Shown: piece after piece, positions 1 to 8,645 of the stretch
Layout: each line of letters opens with the position of its first letter
How positions within the stretch are numbered: the first letter of the stretch is position 1
DNA from: Candidatus Accumulibacter propinquus
Lineage (GTDB): Bacteria; Pseudomonadota; Gammaproteobacteria; Burkholderiales; Rhodocyclaceae
Length of the DNA stretch: 64,000 bases
Assembly (NCBI GenBank): GCA_016714935.1
Contig: JADKBU010000001.1
Span: 62,001-126,000 of the forward strand
Direction of reading: 5' to 3'
Position numbers and translations under genes: made by a program
Notes under the pieces: model-generated
Told to the model about the DNA's origin: nothing
Databases searched by the model: none
What the model saw: the letters and a program-made list of their open reading frames with translations, nothing else

Positions 1-237
1 CAGCGGCAGCACCTGTTTGAGCAGCGGATCGTCGGGATCGTGTCGGCGCATGCGCGCCACAAAGGCACGCGGCACGCGCAAGGGAAAAGCCGGGTCGCCG
101 TCGATGGCCAGCGCCGCGGGTGCGAGGCCGAGCAGCGCCAGCAACTCGTCACTGTCGCTGACGACATCCTGCAGCGCCATTTGCCACGGCTCACGGTGCG
201 CGTTTTTGCCCTGCGCATCGGGGCTTCGCGCTATCAT
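1..237 (-). CDS. epmB: EpmB, EF-P lysine 2,3-aminomutase (N-terminal part, runs off the window edge)
   Basis: The 79 N-terminal residues are present; the gene continues beyond base 1. EpmB is a radical-SAM aminomutase that makes (R)-beta-lysine for EF-P modification. The visible part aligns by eye with E. coli EpmB: REPWQMALQDVV near residue 16, SDSDELLALLGL, then FPLRVPRAFVARM and DPDDPLLKQVLPL. The radical-SAM CxxxCxxC motif would lie outside the window. I chose the ATG at 237 because the conserved REPWQ segment begins before the next in-frame ATG at 180. It is divergent from efp, sharing a 40-bp gap, and the modifying ligase epmA lies just beyond efp, so the family assignment is strongly supported by context. 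Confidence 0.9.
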   Translation of the reverse strand, partial: MIARSPDAQGKNAHREPWQMALQDVVSDSDELLALLGLAPAALAIDGDPAFPLRVPRAFVARMRRHDPDDPLLKQVLPL

Positions 238-277
238 GGCGCCCTTCATTTTTCAGATGGTTTCACGAGGGGATGCA

Positions 278-847
278 ATGGCAACCTATTCTACCAACGA
301 ATTCAAATCCGGCCTGAAAGTCATGCTGGACGGTGATCCCTGTTCGATCCTCGAAAACGAATTCGTCAAGCCCGGCAAGGGCCAGGCTTTCAACCGCGTC
401 AGACTGCGCAACCTCAAGACCAACCGCGTGTGGGAAAAGACCTTCAAGTCGGGTGACAGTCTGGAGGCTGCCGACGTCATGGACCGCGAGATGCAGTACC
501 TGTACAACGACGGCGAGTTCTATCACTTCATGGAGCCGGAGAGCTTCGAACAGTTTCAGGCGGCCGCGGCGACCGTCGGTGATGCCGCGCTGTGGCTCAA
601 GGAGCAGGACATCTGCACCATCATGCTCTACAACGGCGTGCCGCTGGGGGTAACCCCACCGAATTTCGCGGAACTGGAAATCGTCGAGACCGAACCGGGC
701 GTGCGCGGCGACACCGCCACCGGCGGCACCAAGCCTGCGCGCTTGTCCACCGGCGCGGTGGTCAAGGTGCCGTTGTTTGTCAATCAGGGCGAAATCGTCA
801 AGTGCGATACGCGCTCGGGCGAATATGTGTCGCGCGTGAAGGCCTGA
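278..847 (+). CDS. efp: Translation elongation factor P
   Basis: EF-P (189 aa, the normal length) binds between the ribosomal P and E sites and relieves stalling at polyproline. The protein starts MATYSTNEFKSGLKVM and carries the modification loop PGKGQAF with Lys34, the residue that receives beta-lysine from EpmA/EpmB, instead of the Arg32 of the rhamnosylated type. The C-terminal OB domain ends GEYVSRVKA. The ATG at 278 follows GAGGGG at 267-272. The reading frame is open far upstream, but that extension overlaps epmB on the other strand and resembles no EF-P. The matching modification enzymes flank the gene on both sides. Confidence 0.97.
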   Translation: MATYSTNEFKSGLKVMLDGDPCSILENEFVKPGKGQAFNRVRLRNLKTNRVWEKTFKSGDSLEAADVMDREMQYLYNDGEFYHFMEPESFEQFQAAAATVGDAALWLKEQDICTIMLYNGVPLGVTPPNFAELEIVETEPGVRGDTATGGTKPARLSTGAVVKVPLFVNQGEIVKCDTRSGEYVSRVKA

Positions 848-971
848 TCGCTTCCGTCCGAGTCGGTCGTCAGTCCGCCTCTCCCCTGGTCGTGGGGAGG
901 GCATACCCTTCACCGCTTGCACGGCCGCGCGCCTGGTCGGTGCGCGGCGTTGCGCTAGGACTAAATCCCGC

Positions 972-1919
972 ATGCCGCAAGTCAGCTGGCAACCCAGCGC
1001 CTCATTCGAAAACCTGCGTCGCCGTGCGCAGATCCTGGCGCGACTGCGCGCCCATTTTGCCGCCGGGCAGGTGCTGGAGGTCGAGACCCCGCAGCTTTGC
1101 CCGGCTACGGTCAGCGACCCGCATCTGAACAGCCTGTACGTGCCGGCTGCCGGCTACCTGCAGACCTCGCCGGAATACGCCATGAAGCGCCTGCTGGCCG
1201 CGGGCAGTGGCTCGATCTACCAGATCGCCAGGGTTTTCCGCGCTGACGAAGAAGGTCGCTGGCACAACCCCGAGTTCACCCTGCTCGAGTGGTACCGCCT
1301 GGGCTTCTCGCTTGACGAACTGATCGACGACGTTGCTGCCGTCGCCCGCCTCGCCCTGGGTGAGGTGGACAGCGTCCGCCATCGTTATCGCGACCTGTTT
1401 CGCAGCCATCTCGATCTCGATCCGCTGAGTTGCAACATCAGCGAACTCGCCGCCGTGGCCAGGCGGCACATCGACATCGCCTTCGACGACGCCGATCGCG
1501 ATACCTGGCTGGAGTTGTTGATGAGCCACGTCATCGAACCGCGACTCGGTAACGACGCCCTGTGTTTCGTGGTCGATTACCCGCCGTCGCAAGCGGCACT
1601 CGCGCGCCTGCGCGTGGATGCGGAAGGCCAACAGGTGGCTGCGCGTTTTGAGCTGTACTATCGCGGCGTCGAGTTGGCCAATGGTTATCACGAATTGCTC
1701 GATGCCGGCGAACAGCGCCGACGTTTTGCCGCCGATCTGCGCGAACGTGAAGCGCTTGGCCTGCCGGCCATAGCGCTCGACGAGAAACTGCTGGCCGCGC
1801 TCGAACACGGTCTGCCGGACTGCAGTGGTGTCGCGCTCGGCTTCGACCGCCTGGTGATGCTCGCCGTCGGCGGTGACGCTTTAGATGAGGTGATGGCCTT
1901 CCCCGGGTCGCACCGGTAA
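972..1919 (+). CDS. epmA: EF-P--(R)-beta-lysine ligase EpmA (GenX/PoxA)
   Basis: This 315-aa protein is a truncated class II lysyl-tRNA synthetase paralogue without the anticodon-binding domain. It activates (R)-beta-lysine and attaches it to EF-P Lys34. Class II motifs are visible: motif 2 as RVFRADEEGRWHNPEFTLLE (residues about 88-107) and motif 3 as GVALGFDRLVMLAVGG near the C terminus; ELANGYHEL is the usual substrate-pocket segment. Length fits EpmA (about 325 aa) and excludes full LysS (about 500 aa). It lies 124 bp after efp on the same strand. It converges with the M50 peptidase gene, whose stop is 46 bp beyond the epmA stop. Confidence 0.96.
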   Translation: MPQVSWQPSASFENLRRRAQILARLRAHFAAGQVLEVETPQLCPATVSDPHLNSLYVPAAGYLQTSPEYAMKRLLAAGSGSIYQIARVFRADEEGRWHNPEFTLLEWYRLGFSLDELIDDVAAVARLALGEVDSVRHRYRDLFRSHLDLDPLSCNISELAAVARRHIDIAFDDADRDTWLELLMSHVIEPRLGNDALCFVVDYPPSQAALARLRVDAEGQQVAARFELYYRGVELANGYHELLDAGEQRRRFAADLREREALGLPAIALDEKLLAALEHGLPDCSGVALGFDRLVMLAVGGDALDEVMAFPGSHR

Positions 1920-1965
1920 AGACTGTTGGCGCCGCCAGAGCTTCCGCCGCCACTGGCCGCGTCGC

Positions 1966-2706
1966 TTACGGCGTGCGTGGCCGAGTCGCCGCCCACAGAC
2001 CACAGGCCAGGACGGCAAACGACAGCAGGGCGATCGCCGCGCCCCAGAACCAGTACGGCAACCACAATGCCTGGGCGATGACCGCCGTGTCGGAGGCGTG
2101 GCGCATGCCGTCGATGGTCGCACCGGCCGAGAACAGGTAGTCGACGTGCTGCAGCCAGCTCAGACAGAGTACCGCGCCGGTCAGGCGCAGGACGAAGGTG
2201 GCGCCGCGGTCGCCCAGCCAGAGCGCCACGGCGGCGAAGAAGGTGGCGGCGCCGACCAGGAAGATCACCCCGAACGGATTGCGCGTCCAGCAGACGACGA
2301 CCGCCAGCAAACCACCGGCGAGCAGCCAGAGCAGCGTTCGCGACAGCCGTGACGAGCGCGCCAGGATCAGCAGCAGACTGCCCGCAAGCGTCGGCCCGAG
2401 GAGGCCGCCGGCAGCCACCAGAGCGGTTGCGAGGCGACCCGCCGAACCCTGCCACAAAGCCAGCCCCGAGCCGTCGGCATGCAGCGCGAAGCTCCGGAAT
2501 TCGGCGCCGACGAGCATGGCCGTGAAACCGTGCCCGAGTTCGTGGGCGCAGGTCGCCAGCAGCGAGAGCGGGTAGAGCATCCAGCGGCCGTACGGAAGCT
2601 GCCAGACCACGGCAATGATCGCCAGTACGCAGAGCAGACTGCGCAGCGGATGGGCGTCGGCAGGGGGCGTCGGCGCGCGTGCCGACGCGTTTGGCGGGAA
2701 GCTCAT
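1966..2706 (-). CDS. M50-family membrane metalloprotease-like protein
   Basis: A 246-aa polytopic membrane protein with CAHELGHGF near residue 50, the HExxH zinc motif of site-2-type (M50B) peptidases embedded in a hydrophobic segment. Several further hydrophobic helices follow (around LATALVAAGGLLGPTLAG and LLWLLAGGLLAVVVCW). The family cleaves substrates within or near the membrane, but many HELGH members of this short type have no known substrate. The ATG at 2706 is the only sensible start. The gene is divergent from the envelope operon at 2798, with about 90 bp between start codons, so it may share regulation with it. No PDZ domain is visible, so I would not call it RseP. Confidence 0.8.
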   Translation of the reverse strand: MSFPPNASARAPTPPADAHPLRSLLCVLAIIAVVWQLPYGRWMLYPLSLLATCAHELGHGFTAMLVGAEFRSFALHADGSGLALWQGSAGRLATALVAAGGLLGPTLAGSLLLILARSSRLSRTLLWLLAGGLLAVVVCWTRNPFGVIFLVGAATFFAAVALWLGDRGATFVLRLTGAVLCLSWLQHVDYLFSAGATIDGMRHASDTAVIAQALWLPYWFWGAAIALLSFAVLACGLWAATRPRTP

Positions 2707-2720
2707 TGTGGGGCAAATTC

Positions 2721-2748
2721 TTGCATTGCGACCTTTCGTTCGTATAAT
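2721..2748 (+). promoter_or_regulatory. sigma70-type promoter of the envelope operon
   Basis: TTGCAT at 2721-2726 and a perfect TATAAT at 2743-2748 are separated by 16 bp, with transcription expected from about 2755, some 43 nt before the first start codon at 2798. It sits in the short intergenic region between two divergent genes and is the clearest promoter in the first 20 kb. Confidence 0.6.
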
Positions 2749-2797
2749 CCCTGACTCTGCCCGGTTCTGCAACCAGGCAAGCATTCCGGGAGTAGGG

Positions 2798-3514
2798 ATG
2801 AAGGGGATCTTGAGTCTGCTGGCGAAAGCAAAGCTGATTGAGCTTTCAGAAGACGAACAACTGGCCGCCTCGGCAGAGCGCCCGGCGGCGGTGCCGGACG
2901 CCCCCGCTGCGCAGCCTGCCGAGGTAGCAGAGACCCGCATGCACGCGGGGACTGCTGCCGCCGCGCCCGACCTGCCGTCGCTGGCCGACGCCTGTGCCGA
3001 CCTCGACGGCGCGACCTTCAGCGATCTCTTCGCGTCGGCCGGTGTACCCGCATCGCCGTATCCGGCCGAGAAGCTGCTGCGCCTGCTGGATGGGCTGCGG
3101 GCGATGGACGCCGGCACGCGCAAGTCCGCCGTTCTGGCGATGGACGCCGCCGACGACAACTGGCAGATTGACGATTGCGTACGCGACGCCGATCTCAAGA
3201 TTGCGGCGCTCGAGGAGCACAAGCGTCGCCTGGCGGAGCAGATGCAGGAGCGCGAGCGGCAGTCGGGCGAACTCGTCAGTCAGATCAGAGTGGTGCTTGA
3301 CGAAGCCAGCGCGGCGATCCGCAAGCAGATTGCCGAACTCGAGCAGTTGCTCGAACGCGAAGTCACGCGTGCGGCCCAGGAAACGACCAGTGTCGAAGCC
3401 GGTTTGCGCGCCGCACGCGAGGCCACCGCGCGCGAGGCCCGCCGCATGGATGCCGAGATCGAGCGCCTGCGTGAAATTCCCAACACTTTCAAGGCGCCTG
3501 GCGCCGCACACTGA
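2798..3514 (+). CDS. Coiled-coil protein, first gene of the PspA/AAA+/ABC operon
   Basis: This 238-aa protein has an Ala/Pro-rich linker (residues about 30-65), a small helical segment (about 70-125), and a long charged coiled coil (about 130-230) with repeated E/R/Q heptads such as AALEEHKRRLAEQMQER. No signal peptide or membrane segment is visible, so it is probably cytoplasmic. I do not recognise a named family. The ATG at 2798 follows GGGAGTAGGG, and the operon promoter lies just upstream. The next gene follows after 24 bp with its own AAGGAG. By context it is a structural or regulatory partner of the PspA-like protein encoded 4.4 kb downstream. Confidence 0.8.
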   Translation: MKGILSLLAKAKLIELSEDEQLAASAERPAAVPDAPAAQPAEVAETRMHAGTAAAAPDLPSLADACADLDGATFSDLFASAGVPASPYPAEKLLRLLDGLRAMDAGTRKSAVLAMDAADDNWQIDDCVRDADLKIAALEEHKRRLAEQMQERERQSGELVSQIRVVLDEASAAIRKQIAELEQLLEREVTRAAQETTSVEAGLRAAREATAREARRMDAEIERLREIPNTFKAPGAAH

Positions 3515-3538
3515 AGTCCCGAGCAAGGAGAAGATCAC

Positions 3539-5236
3539 ATGGCTCAACTCACGCCGCTGGCCAAGGGGCTGATTACCGTCATCGTTCTGGGCGTGGCTGG
3601 TTCGCTGGCCTGGAATTTCGGGCTCAAGGAGCGCTTTGGCGGTGGCCAACCATCGTTGCCGAAGCCGGCAGCGTCGGCACCCGAGGCGGCGGCCAAGGGC
3701 AAGTCGCCGCCGGCCACGCCATCGAAAACCTCGACCGTGGAAGACAAGAATGCGCCGCTCGGCAGCGCCGCCAATCCGCTGAAGGTCAGTCTGGTCAGTT
3801 TTCATGGCTACGCACCGGCGCTGGTGGCCAACGGCAACGATCTGAACACGCAGCCGGGTTCGATCTACGGCAGCAAGGGCGTCAATGTGCGCTTCGTCAT
3901 CCAGGACGACATTCCGACGCTGGCCACCGTCTTCGAGTCCGGTGCCGCCCAGTGCGCCTGGCGGACCTCGGATTTCTGGGCACAGGAGCAGCCCAACCTG
4001 CGCAACGCCGGCCTCGACGGCAAGGCGGTGATGATCGTCGACAACACCCAGGGTGGCGACGCGGTGATTGCCCGCGATGCGTCGGTAAAGGCCGTCGAGG
4101 ATCTGGCCGGTCGCTCGGTTGCGCTGCTCCAGTTCACCCCCTCGCATGGGATGCTGATCGACGCCCTCGACAATTCCTCGCTGACCGCGCGCAAGAAGGA
4201 CAGCGTCAAGATGGTGTTCATCAACGCCGAGGAGGGGACAGCCGGCGTGCGCGCCGCGCTCGAATCCGGTGCCGTCGATGCGGCGGTGCTGTGGGACCCG
4301 GATCTCGCGCTGGCCCTGCGCAACGTCAAGGGGGCGCATGTCGTCTATTCGACCAAGACCGCGACCAACCTGATCTTTGACGTGATGGTCTGCGACTCGC
4401 GCCTGCTGGCCAAGCCGGAAGGACAGGCAGTGGTGCAGAAGTTTGTCGCCGGCTGGATGGACGGCGTGCAGGCGGCACGCAGCAACCCGGACAACGCCGT
4501 GGAAGCGCTGGTCAGAACGCAGGAATTCTTCAAGTTGCTGGCTGACAAGGAAGGCCGGCCATTCGTCAAGAGCCTGTTCGCCAACCTGGTGTGGACCGGT
4601 GTCGAGGAAAACGCGCGCATTCTCGGTCTGGCCGGCGGTACCAATCACTACGAACGGGTTTACAAGCGCTTCGACGAGATCTATCGCAAGGCCGGCGCGT
4701 TGGCGAATCCGAAGTCGCCGGTGATCGCGCCGCAGGACAGCTTCGACTATCGCTTCATCAAGTCCATGCTCGGGGAAAACAAGGCGGCAGCGGACGCCGC
4801 TGCCAAGCCGCAAAGCACCTTCACGCAGTCGGCGCTGAAGGAAGCGACACAGCAGGAAGCGATGGTGACCAAGCCGGTCACGGTGGGTTTTGCCTCGGGT
4901 AGCGCCGAATTGACCAAGCGCGCGCAGAAGACGGTCGATACGGAGATGGTGCCGTTCATCGAAAACAACGGCAAGGCCTACTTCGAGGTCAGCGGCAATT
5001 CCGATTCGACCGGGACTCGCGAGGTGAATCTTCGCCTGTCGGCGGCGCGCGCGCGGGCGGTGGTGGATTATCTGGTGACGCAGTGGGAGTTTCCTCGCGA
5101 ACGTTTCAAGATCGTCGGCAATGGCCCGGATCGACCGCTCTGTGTCGAGACCAATGCTGCCGGCGAGGGGCTGTCGGCCGAAGACTGCCGGGCGATGAAC
5201 CGGACCACCCGGGTGGCCGTTTTCGGCGGCCGCTGA
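3539..5236 (+). CDS. ABC transporter substrate-binding protein fused to a C-terminal OmpA domain
   Basis: The 565-aa protein has one N-terminal membrane segment (residues about 8-26), a Pro/Ala linker, and a NitT/TauT-like periplasmic binding domain (about 75-400) containing VSLVSFHGYAPALV and a SVALLQFTPSHGML segment. An OmpA-like domain follows (about 440-565), with VGFASGSAELTKRAQ and SDSTGTREVNLRLSAARARA including the Asp and Arg that hold diaminopimelate. The fusion implies a binding protein anchored in the inner membrane and also gripping peptidoglycan, unusual for an importer. Permease and ATPase genes follow directly. The ligand cannot be read from the sequence; nitrate, sulfonates and phosphate are all only guesses. 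Confidence 0.9.
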   Translation: MAQLTPLAKGLITVIVLGVAGSLAWNFGLKERFGGGQPSLPKPAASAPEAAAKGKSPPATPSKTSTVEDKNAPLGSAANPLKVSLVSFHGYAPALVANGNDLNTQPGSIYGSKGVNVRFVIQDDIPTLATVFESGAAQCAWRTSDFWAQEQPNLRNAGLDGKAVMIVDNTQGGDAVIARDASVKAVEDLAGRSVALLQFTPSHGMLIDALDNSSLTARKKDSVKMVFINAEEGTAGVRAALESGAVDAAVLWDPDLALALRNVKGAHVVYSTKTATNLIFDVMVCDSRLLAKPEGQAVVQKFVAGWMDGVQAARSNPDNAVEALVRTQEFFKLLADKEGRPFVKSLFANLVWTGVEENARILGLAGGTNHYERVYKRFDEIYRKAGALANPKSPVIAPQDSFDYRFIKSMLGENKAAADAAAKPQSTFTQSALKEATQQEAMVTKPVTVGFASGSAELTKRAQKTVDTEMVPFIENNGKAYFEVSGNSDSTGTREVNLRLSAARARAVVDYLVTQWEFPRERFKIVGNGPDRPLCVETNAAGEGLSAEDCRAMNRTTRVAVFGGR

Positions 5237-5261
5237 ACCCGAGCCGCCAGTCTGCCGATTG

Positions 5262-6059
5262 ATGAGCGAATTCTGGAACCCCTACGCGCCACTCGACAGC
5301 CGGCGACGGCGCCTGCTCGGTGTCGGCGCGGCCCTGGCGGTGCTGCTGCTGTGGAGCGTCGTCGCCGCATCGGGACTGGTCAGTTCGACCAAGCTGCCGG
5401 CGCCCTGGGAAGTGTTGGCGGCGCTGTCTTACCTGAGCTGGCATGACGGCGGCAGCATGTTGCTCACCGCCACCCTGTGGTCGGTCGGTCGCCTGCTGGT
5501 CGCCGGCGTGCTGGTGATCTGCATCGGCATTCCGATCGGCATCGTCATGGGTGCGGCACCGCAGGTGAACGCCGCCCTGTCGCCGTTGGTCGATCCTTTC
5601 CGCTCGGCGCCGGTGGTGGCGCTGCTGCCGATCCTGGTGATGTGGCTGGGCATCGGCGAGACGATGAAGATCGCCTTCCTGTTCATCGGCGCCGTGGTGT
5701 ACCTGATTCCGATGGTACGCGACGCCATCCAGGCGGTGCCGCAGAGCTACTGGATCGGCGCCCGCGACCTCGGCGCGACGCCGTGGGAATGTATCCACCG
5801 GGCGGTCATCCCGATGGCCATGCCGCGCATCGCCGATGCCGTCATCGTTGCCTTCTCGGTGATGTGGACCTACATCACCGTCGCCGAATACGTCAATGCG
5901 CGTGAAGGACTCGGGCAGCTGATCCAGAATGCGCGGCGCTTCAGTGCCTGGGACCAGGTCTTTGCCGGCATCATGGTGATCATCGCCCTGGCCCTGGCCA
6001 CCTATCAACTGATGGTCTGGCTCAAGCGCCGTCTGTATCCCTGGGAGACGCAGCTATGA
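5262..6059 (+). CDS. ABC transporter permease, NitT/TauT (SsuC/TauC) type
   Basis: This 265-aa inner-membrane permease has about six transmembrane helices. The cytoplasmic EAA loop is recognisable around DLGATPWECIHRAVIPMAMP (residues about 168-187), which couples to the ATPase. Family members form homodimeric channels for small oxyanions or sulfonates. It starts 25 bp after the OmpA-fused binding protein and overlaps the ATPase start by 4 bp (ATGA at 6056-6059), so translation is coupled. I use the ATG at 5262; a TTG lies one codon earlier. Confidence 0.93.
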   Translation: MSEFWNPYAPLDSRRRRLLGVGAALAVLLLWSVVAASGLVSSTKLPAPWEVLAALSYLSWHDGGSMLLTATLWSVGRLLVAGVLVICIGIPIGIVMGAAPQVNAALSPLVDPFRSAPVVALLPILVMWLGIGETMKIAFLFIGAVVYLIPMVRDAIQAVPQSYWIGARDLGATPWECIHRAVIPMAMPRIADAVIVAFSVMWTYITVAEYVNAREGLGQLIQNARRFSAWDQVFAGIMVIIALALATYQLMVWLKRRLYPWETQL

Positions 6060-6913
6060 ACCTGGCGGCCGCGAAACCCGTGGCGGCGGCAAAGCCCGTG
6101 GCGGTGGTCATCAAGGACATCGTCCAGGAGTACCCGGCGCCCGGCGGGGGCGTCACGCGCGTCATCGACAAGGTTTCGCTGAGCTTCGACCAGCCCGGCA
6201 TCAACATGTTGCTCGGCCCTTCGGGCTGCGGCAAGAGCACGATCCTGCACATGCTCGGCGGCGTGCGGCCGATGGGCGTCGACACCCCGACTGCGGGCAG
6301 CGTACTGATCGACGGGGTCGCATGCCACGCTCCGCACGACGACGCGGTGATGGTTTTTCAACGCTATGCCAATCGGCCGGACCTGTCGGTGTTCGACAAC
6401 GTCGCGTTTCCGTTTCGCCTCAAGCTCTGGCGTTCGCAGGTGCCGGAAGCGGATTGGCGGCAACGCGTCGCCGACATCCTCAAGGCGGTCGGGCTCTCGG
6501 ACAAGGTCGGCCTGCGGCCGGCGCAGCTTTCGGGTGGGCAGAACCAGCGCGTGGCGTTGGCGCGGGCGCTCGTCCTGCGGCCGCGCATTCTGTTGATGGA
6601 CGAACCCTTCGGGGCGCTCGACGCGCAGACCCGCGAGGAGATGCAGCAGTTGCTGATCGGCCTGTACCAGTCCTGGCCGTGTCTGGTCGTCTTCGTGACG
6701 CACGACGTCACCGAAGCGCTGATGCTCGGTGACCGCGTCATCGTCCTGTCCACACAGCCGGCGCGCGTTGCCGACGATTTCCTGATCGACGAAGCGCGTC
6801 CGCGGTCGGCCGCCTGGCAACGCTCGCGCGAGGCGCAGGCGCTCGAGGAGCGCATTCTCAATCAACTGCACCAGGCCAGTCCCGGCAAGGGCCAGGTCCG
6901 GGTTACGGTCTAG
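6056..6913 (+). CDS. ABC transporter ATP-binding protein, NitT/TauT type
   Basis: The 285-aa ATPase carries Walker A GPSGCGKST (residues about 54-62), the signature LSGGQNQR (about 158-165), Walker B ILLMDEPFGALD (about 179-190) and the switch histidine in FVTHDVTEA (about 215). It is the energy module of the importer whose permease start-stop overlaps it. The next gene begins 2 bp after its stop, so the importer genes are clearly co-transcribed with the coiled-coil and PspA-like genes downstream. Confidence 0.95.
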   Translation: MNLAAAKPVAAAKPVAVVIKDIVQEYPAPGGGVTRVIDKVSLSFDQPGINMLLGPSGCGKSTILHMLGGVRPMGVDTPTAGSVLIDGVACHAPHDDAVMVFQRYANRPDLSVFDNVAFPFRLKLWRSQVPEADWRQRVADILKAVGLSDKVGLRPAQLSGGQNQRVALARALVLRPRILLMDEPFGALDAQTREEMQQLLIGLYQSWPCLVVFVTHDVTEALMLGDRVIVLSTQPARVADDFLIDEARPRSAAWQRSREAQALEERILNQLHQASPGKGQVRVTV

Positions 6914-6915
6914 GC

Positions 6916-7800
6916 ATGGATGCCGCCAAGCCCTCCTACGTCAGGGAGGTTCTGACCAGTCAGACCAACCTGTACGCTGGTCTCGGGTCGCTGGCCCTTG
7001 GCGTCGTGCTGTCGATTCCGTTTGGCTTCGGCATTGGCGCACTGCCGCTGATCGCCTTTGCCGCCGGCGACATCCTTGCGGCCTTGCACATCCCGTCGCT
7101 GCCGACCTTCCGCGACAAGGTCGACCGTCGCTGGCGGGCGCGCTCCCGCCAGGCCTCGCGCGAGCAGTTGATGCTGGAGATTCAGAAAAGGGCCGGCAAG
7201 CGCGCGCTGCCCGCAGCGACGCTGCGCACTTATCAGCGCATGTACGAACGCGTGCAGTCGCTGTACCAGCGGGCAGAAACCGGGCATGGCCGGCTCGCCT
7301 ACCGGGACGTCGAGCAACTGGACGACGTCTCCCTCGAATATCTGGCGCTGTGGCTGGCGCTGCTGGTCATGGACGACCGGGCCGAGTCGGTCAATCTGCG
7401 TGAGGTCGAGACCAAGGTCGCGGCTCTGGAACGGGAGTTGGCGGCGCCGCGTCCCGGCACCGACCTGCGTCAATTGCAGAAGGCCCGCGCCGATTACCTG
7501 GCCGTCATCGAGCGGCACAACCGCATGCTGAGTCGGCGGCGGGCGCTCGAAGCGGCGATGCTGTCGATGCCGGACCAACTGGACGAAATCTATCAGACGA
7601 TCATGACCCTGCCGGTGAGCGAGGAGATCGGGACGCGACTCGAAGAGGCGATCGGCAAGCTGCGGCTGCAGGAAGACATCGAGGCCGACCTGGCCAGCGA
7701 TCTTGCCGAAGCCGTGCCGGGCGTGGCGATGCCGACCGCGGCGGCGGCCGGGCGGCAGCGGCGACTGGTGGCGGTGGGCAGTTCCGGCAGTGCCGGCTAG
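6916..7800 (+). CDS. Membrane-hairpin coiled-coil protein (XpaC-like architecture)
   Basis: A 294-aa protein with two closely spaced hydrophobic segments near the N terminus (about residues 18-58), followed by a long mostly helical cytoplasmic region with coiled-coil character (about 65-270) and a short Ala/Gly-rich tail. The hairpin-plus-coil layout resembles XpaC-type proteins that pair with toxic-anion-resistance TelA proteins, but I cannot confirm homology. It begins 2 bp after the ATPase stop and precedes the PspA-like gene by about 100 bp. A membrane anchor or receptor for PspA is a reasonable inference, not a demonstrated role. Confidence 0.75.
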   Translation: MDAAKPSYVREVLTSQTNLYAGLGSLALGVVLSIPFGFGIGALPLIAFAAGDILAALHIPSLPTFRDKVDRRWRARSRQASREQLMLEIQKRAGKRALPAATLRTYQRMYERVQSLYQRAETGHGRLAYRDVEQLDDVSLEYLALWLALLVMDDRAESVNLREVETKVAALERELAAPRPGTDLRQLQKARADYLAVIERHNRMLSRRRALEAAMLSMPDQLDEIYQTIMTLPVSEEIGTRLEEAIGKLRLQEDIEADLASDLAEAVPGVAMPTAAAAGRQRRLVAVGSSGSAG

Positions 7801-7897
7801 CCGACGGCGACGAGTGGGGTCGACGATTGACCGTTGCGCCGCAACATTGGGTAACTCAGGAACGGCCGGTTGACCGGCTCACGAAAGGAAGAAAGCG

Positions 7898-8608
7898 ATG
7901 GCTGACATCAATTTTATGGGGCGCCTGTCCAACCTCTGGTCGGGCTTTGTCTCGCTGTGGATCTCCGATGTCGAAAAGCGGCATCCCGAGATTGCTTACC
8001 AGAGTGCCATCGACTCGATGATCGAGAAGTATGGCAAGTTGAAGAGCGCCACGGCGGCGATCATGCGTCGGCGCGAGGAAATCTCGGCGCGCCTGGAAAG
8101 CGAACGTGGCGAACTGGCGGCGATCTCCGCCGACCTCAATGCGGCGCTGGCCACCGGCCAGGATGAACTCGGCATCGTGCTGATTCAGAAAAAGAACGCA
8201 CTTGAGGCCAGCACCAAGTTGCTGGAACAGGAAATGGAGCAGGCGCGTACCGACGCGCAGGAGGCGAAGGATTCGCTGATCCAGGTCAAGGCCGAGATTC
8301 AGAAGCTGAAGGACGAGAAGGACCGCATGCTGGCGCAGATGCACAGCGCGCAGGCGCGCCTGAAGATTCAGAACCAGCTCGAAGGCCTGTCGGTCGATGC
8401 CGAAGTCCGGGCGCTCGACAACGTCCGCGAGCACATCAAGAACACCGTCGCCGAGGCCAAGATGGGCAGCGAATTGCGTGATTCCGATCTCGACGTCAAG
8501 CTCGCCAAGCTGCGGCAGAGCAGCGGCGCGATCACCGCCCGCCAGCAACTCGAGGAAATGAAACGCGCGCGCAACGTGCAGACCGATACCGCCGGCAAGG
8601 CGATGTGA
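7898..8608 (+). CDS. PspA/Vipp1 (ESCRT-III-like) membrane-remodelling protein
   Basis: This 236-aa protein is almost entirely alpha-helical and coiled coil, with the PspA-type amphipathic N terminus (FMGRLSNLWSGFVSLWISD, then EKRHPEIAYQSAI). Length is close to PspA (about 222 aa) and Vipp1. PspA-family proteins polymerise on the inner face of stressed membranes and limit proton leakage. There is no pspBC or pspF-like regulator nearby; the neighbours are an ABC importer and an AAA+ ATPase. The start follows GAAAGGAAG at 7882-7890. PspA membership is confident; membership of classical PspA as opposed to a divergent branch is not. Confidence 0.85.
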   Translation: MADINFMGRLSNLWSGFVSLWISDVEKRHPEIAYQSAIDSMIEKYGKLKSATAAIMRRREEISARLESERGELAAISADLNAALATGQDELGIVLIQKKNALEASTKLLEQEMEQARTDAQEAKDSLIQVKAEIQKLKDEKDRMLAQMHSAQARLKIQNQLEGLSVDAEVRALDNVREHIKNTVAEAKMGSELRDSDLDVKLAKLRQSSGAITARQQLEEMKRARNVQTDTAGKAM

Positions 8609-8645
8609 TGCGCGACGTGTCACGCAGCCGGGCTGGAGGGCGTCG

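Noticed and set aside
17..277. N-terminal extension of about 87 residues in the EF-P reading frame
   Set aside because: The extension is antisense to epmB, and EF-P proteins begin at the conserved MATYSTNEF position.
2846..4813. A 655-codon minus-strand open frame under the coiled-coil and substrate-binding genes
   Set aside because: High-GC shadow frame; no recognisable motif, while the plus strand has clear domains and ribosome-binding sites.
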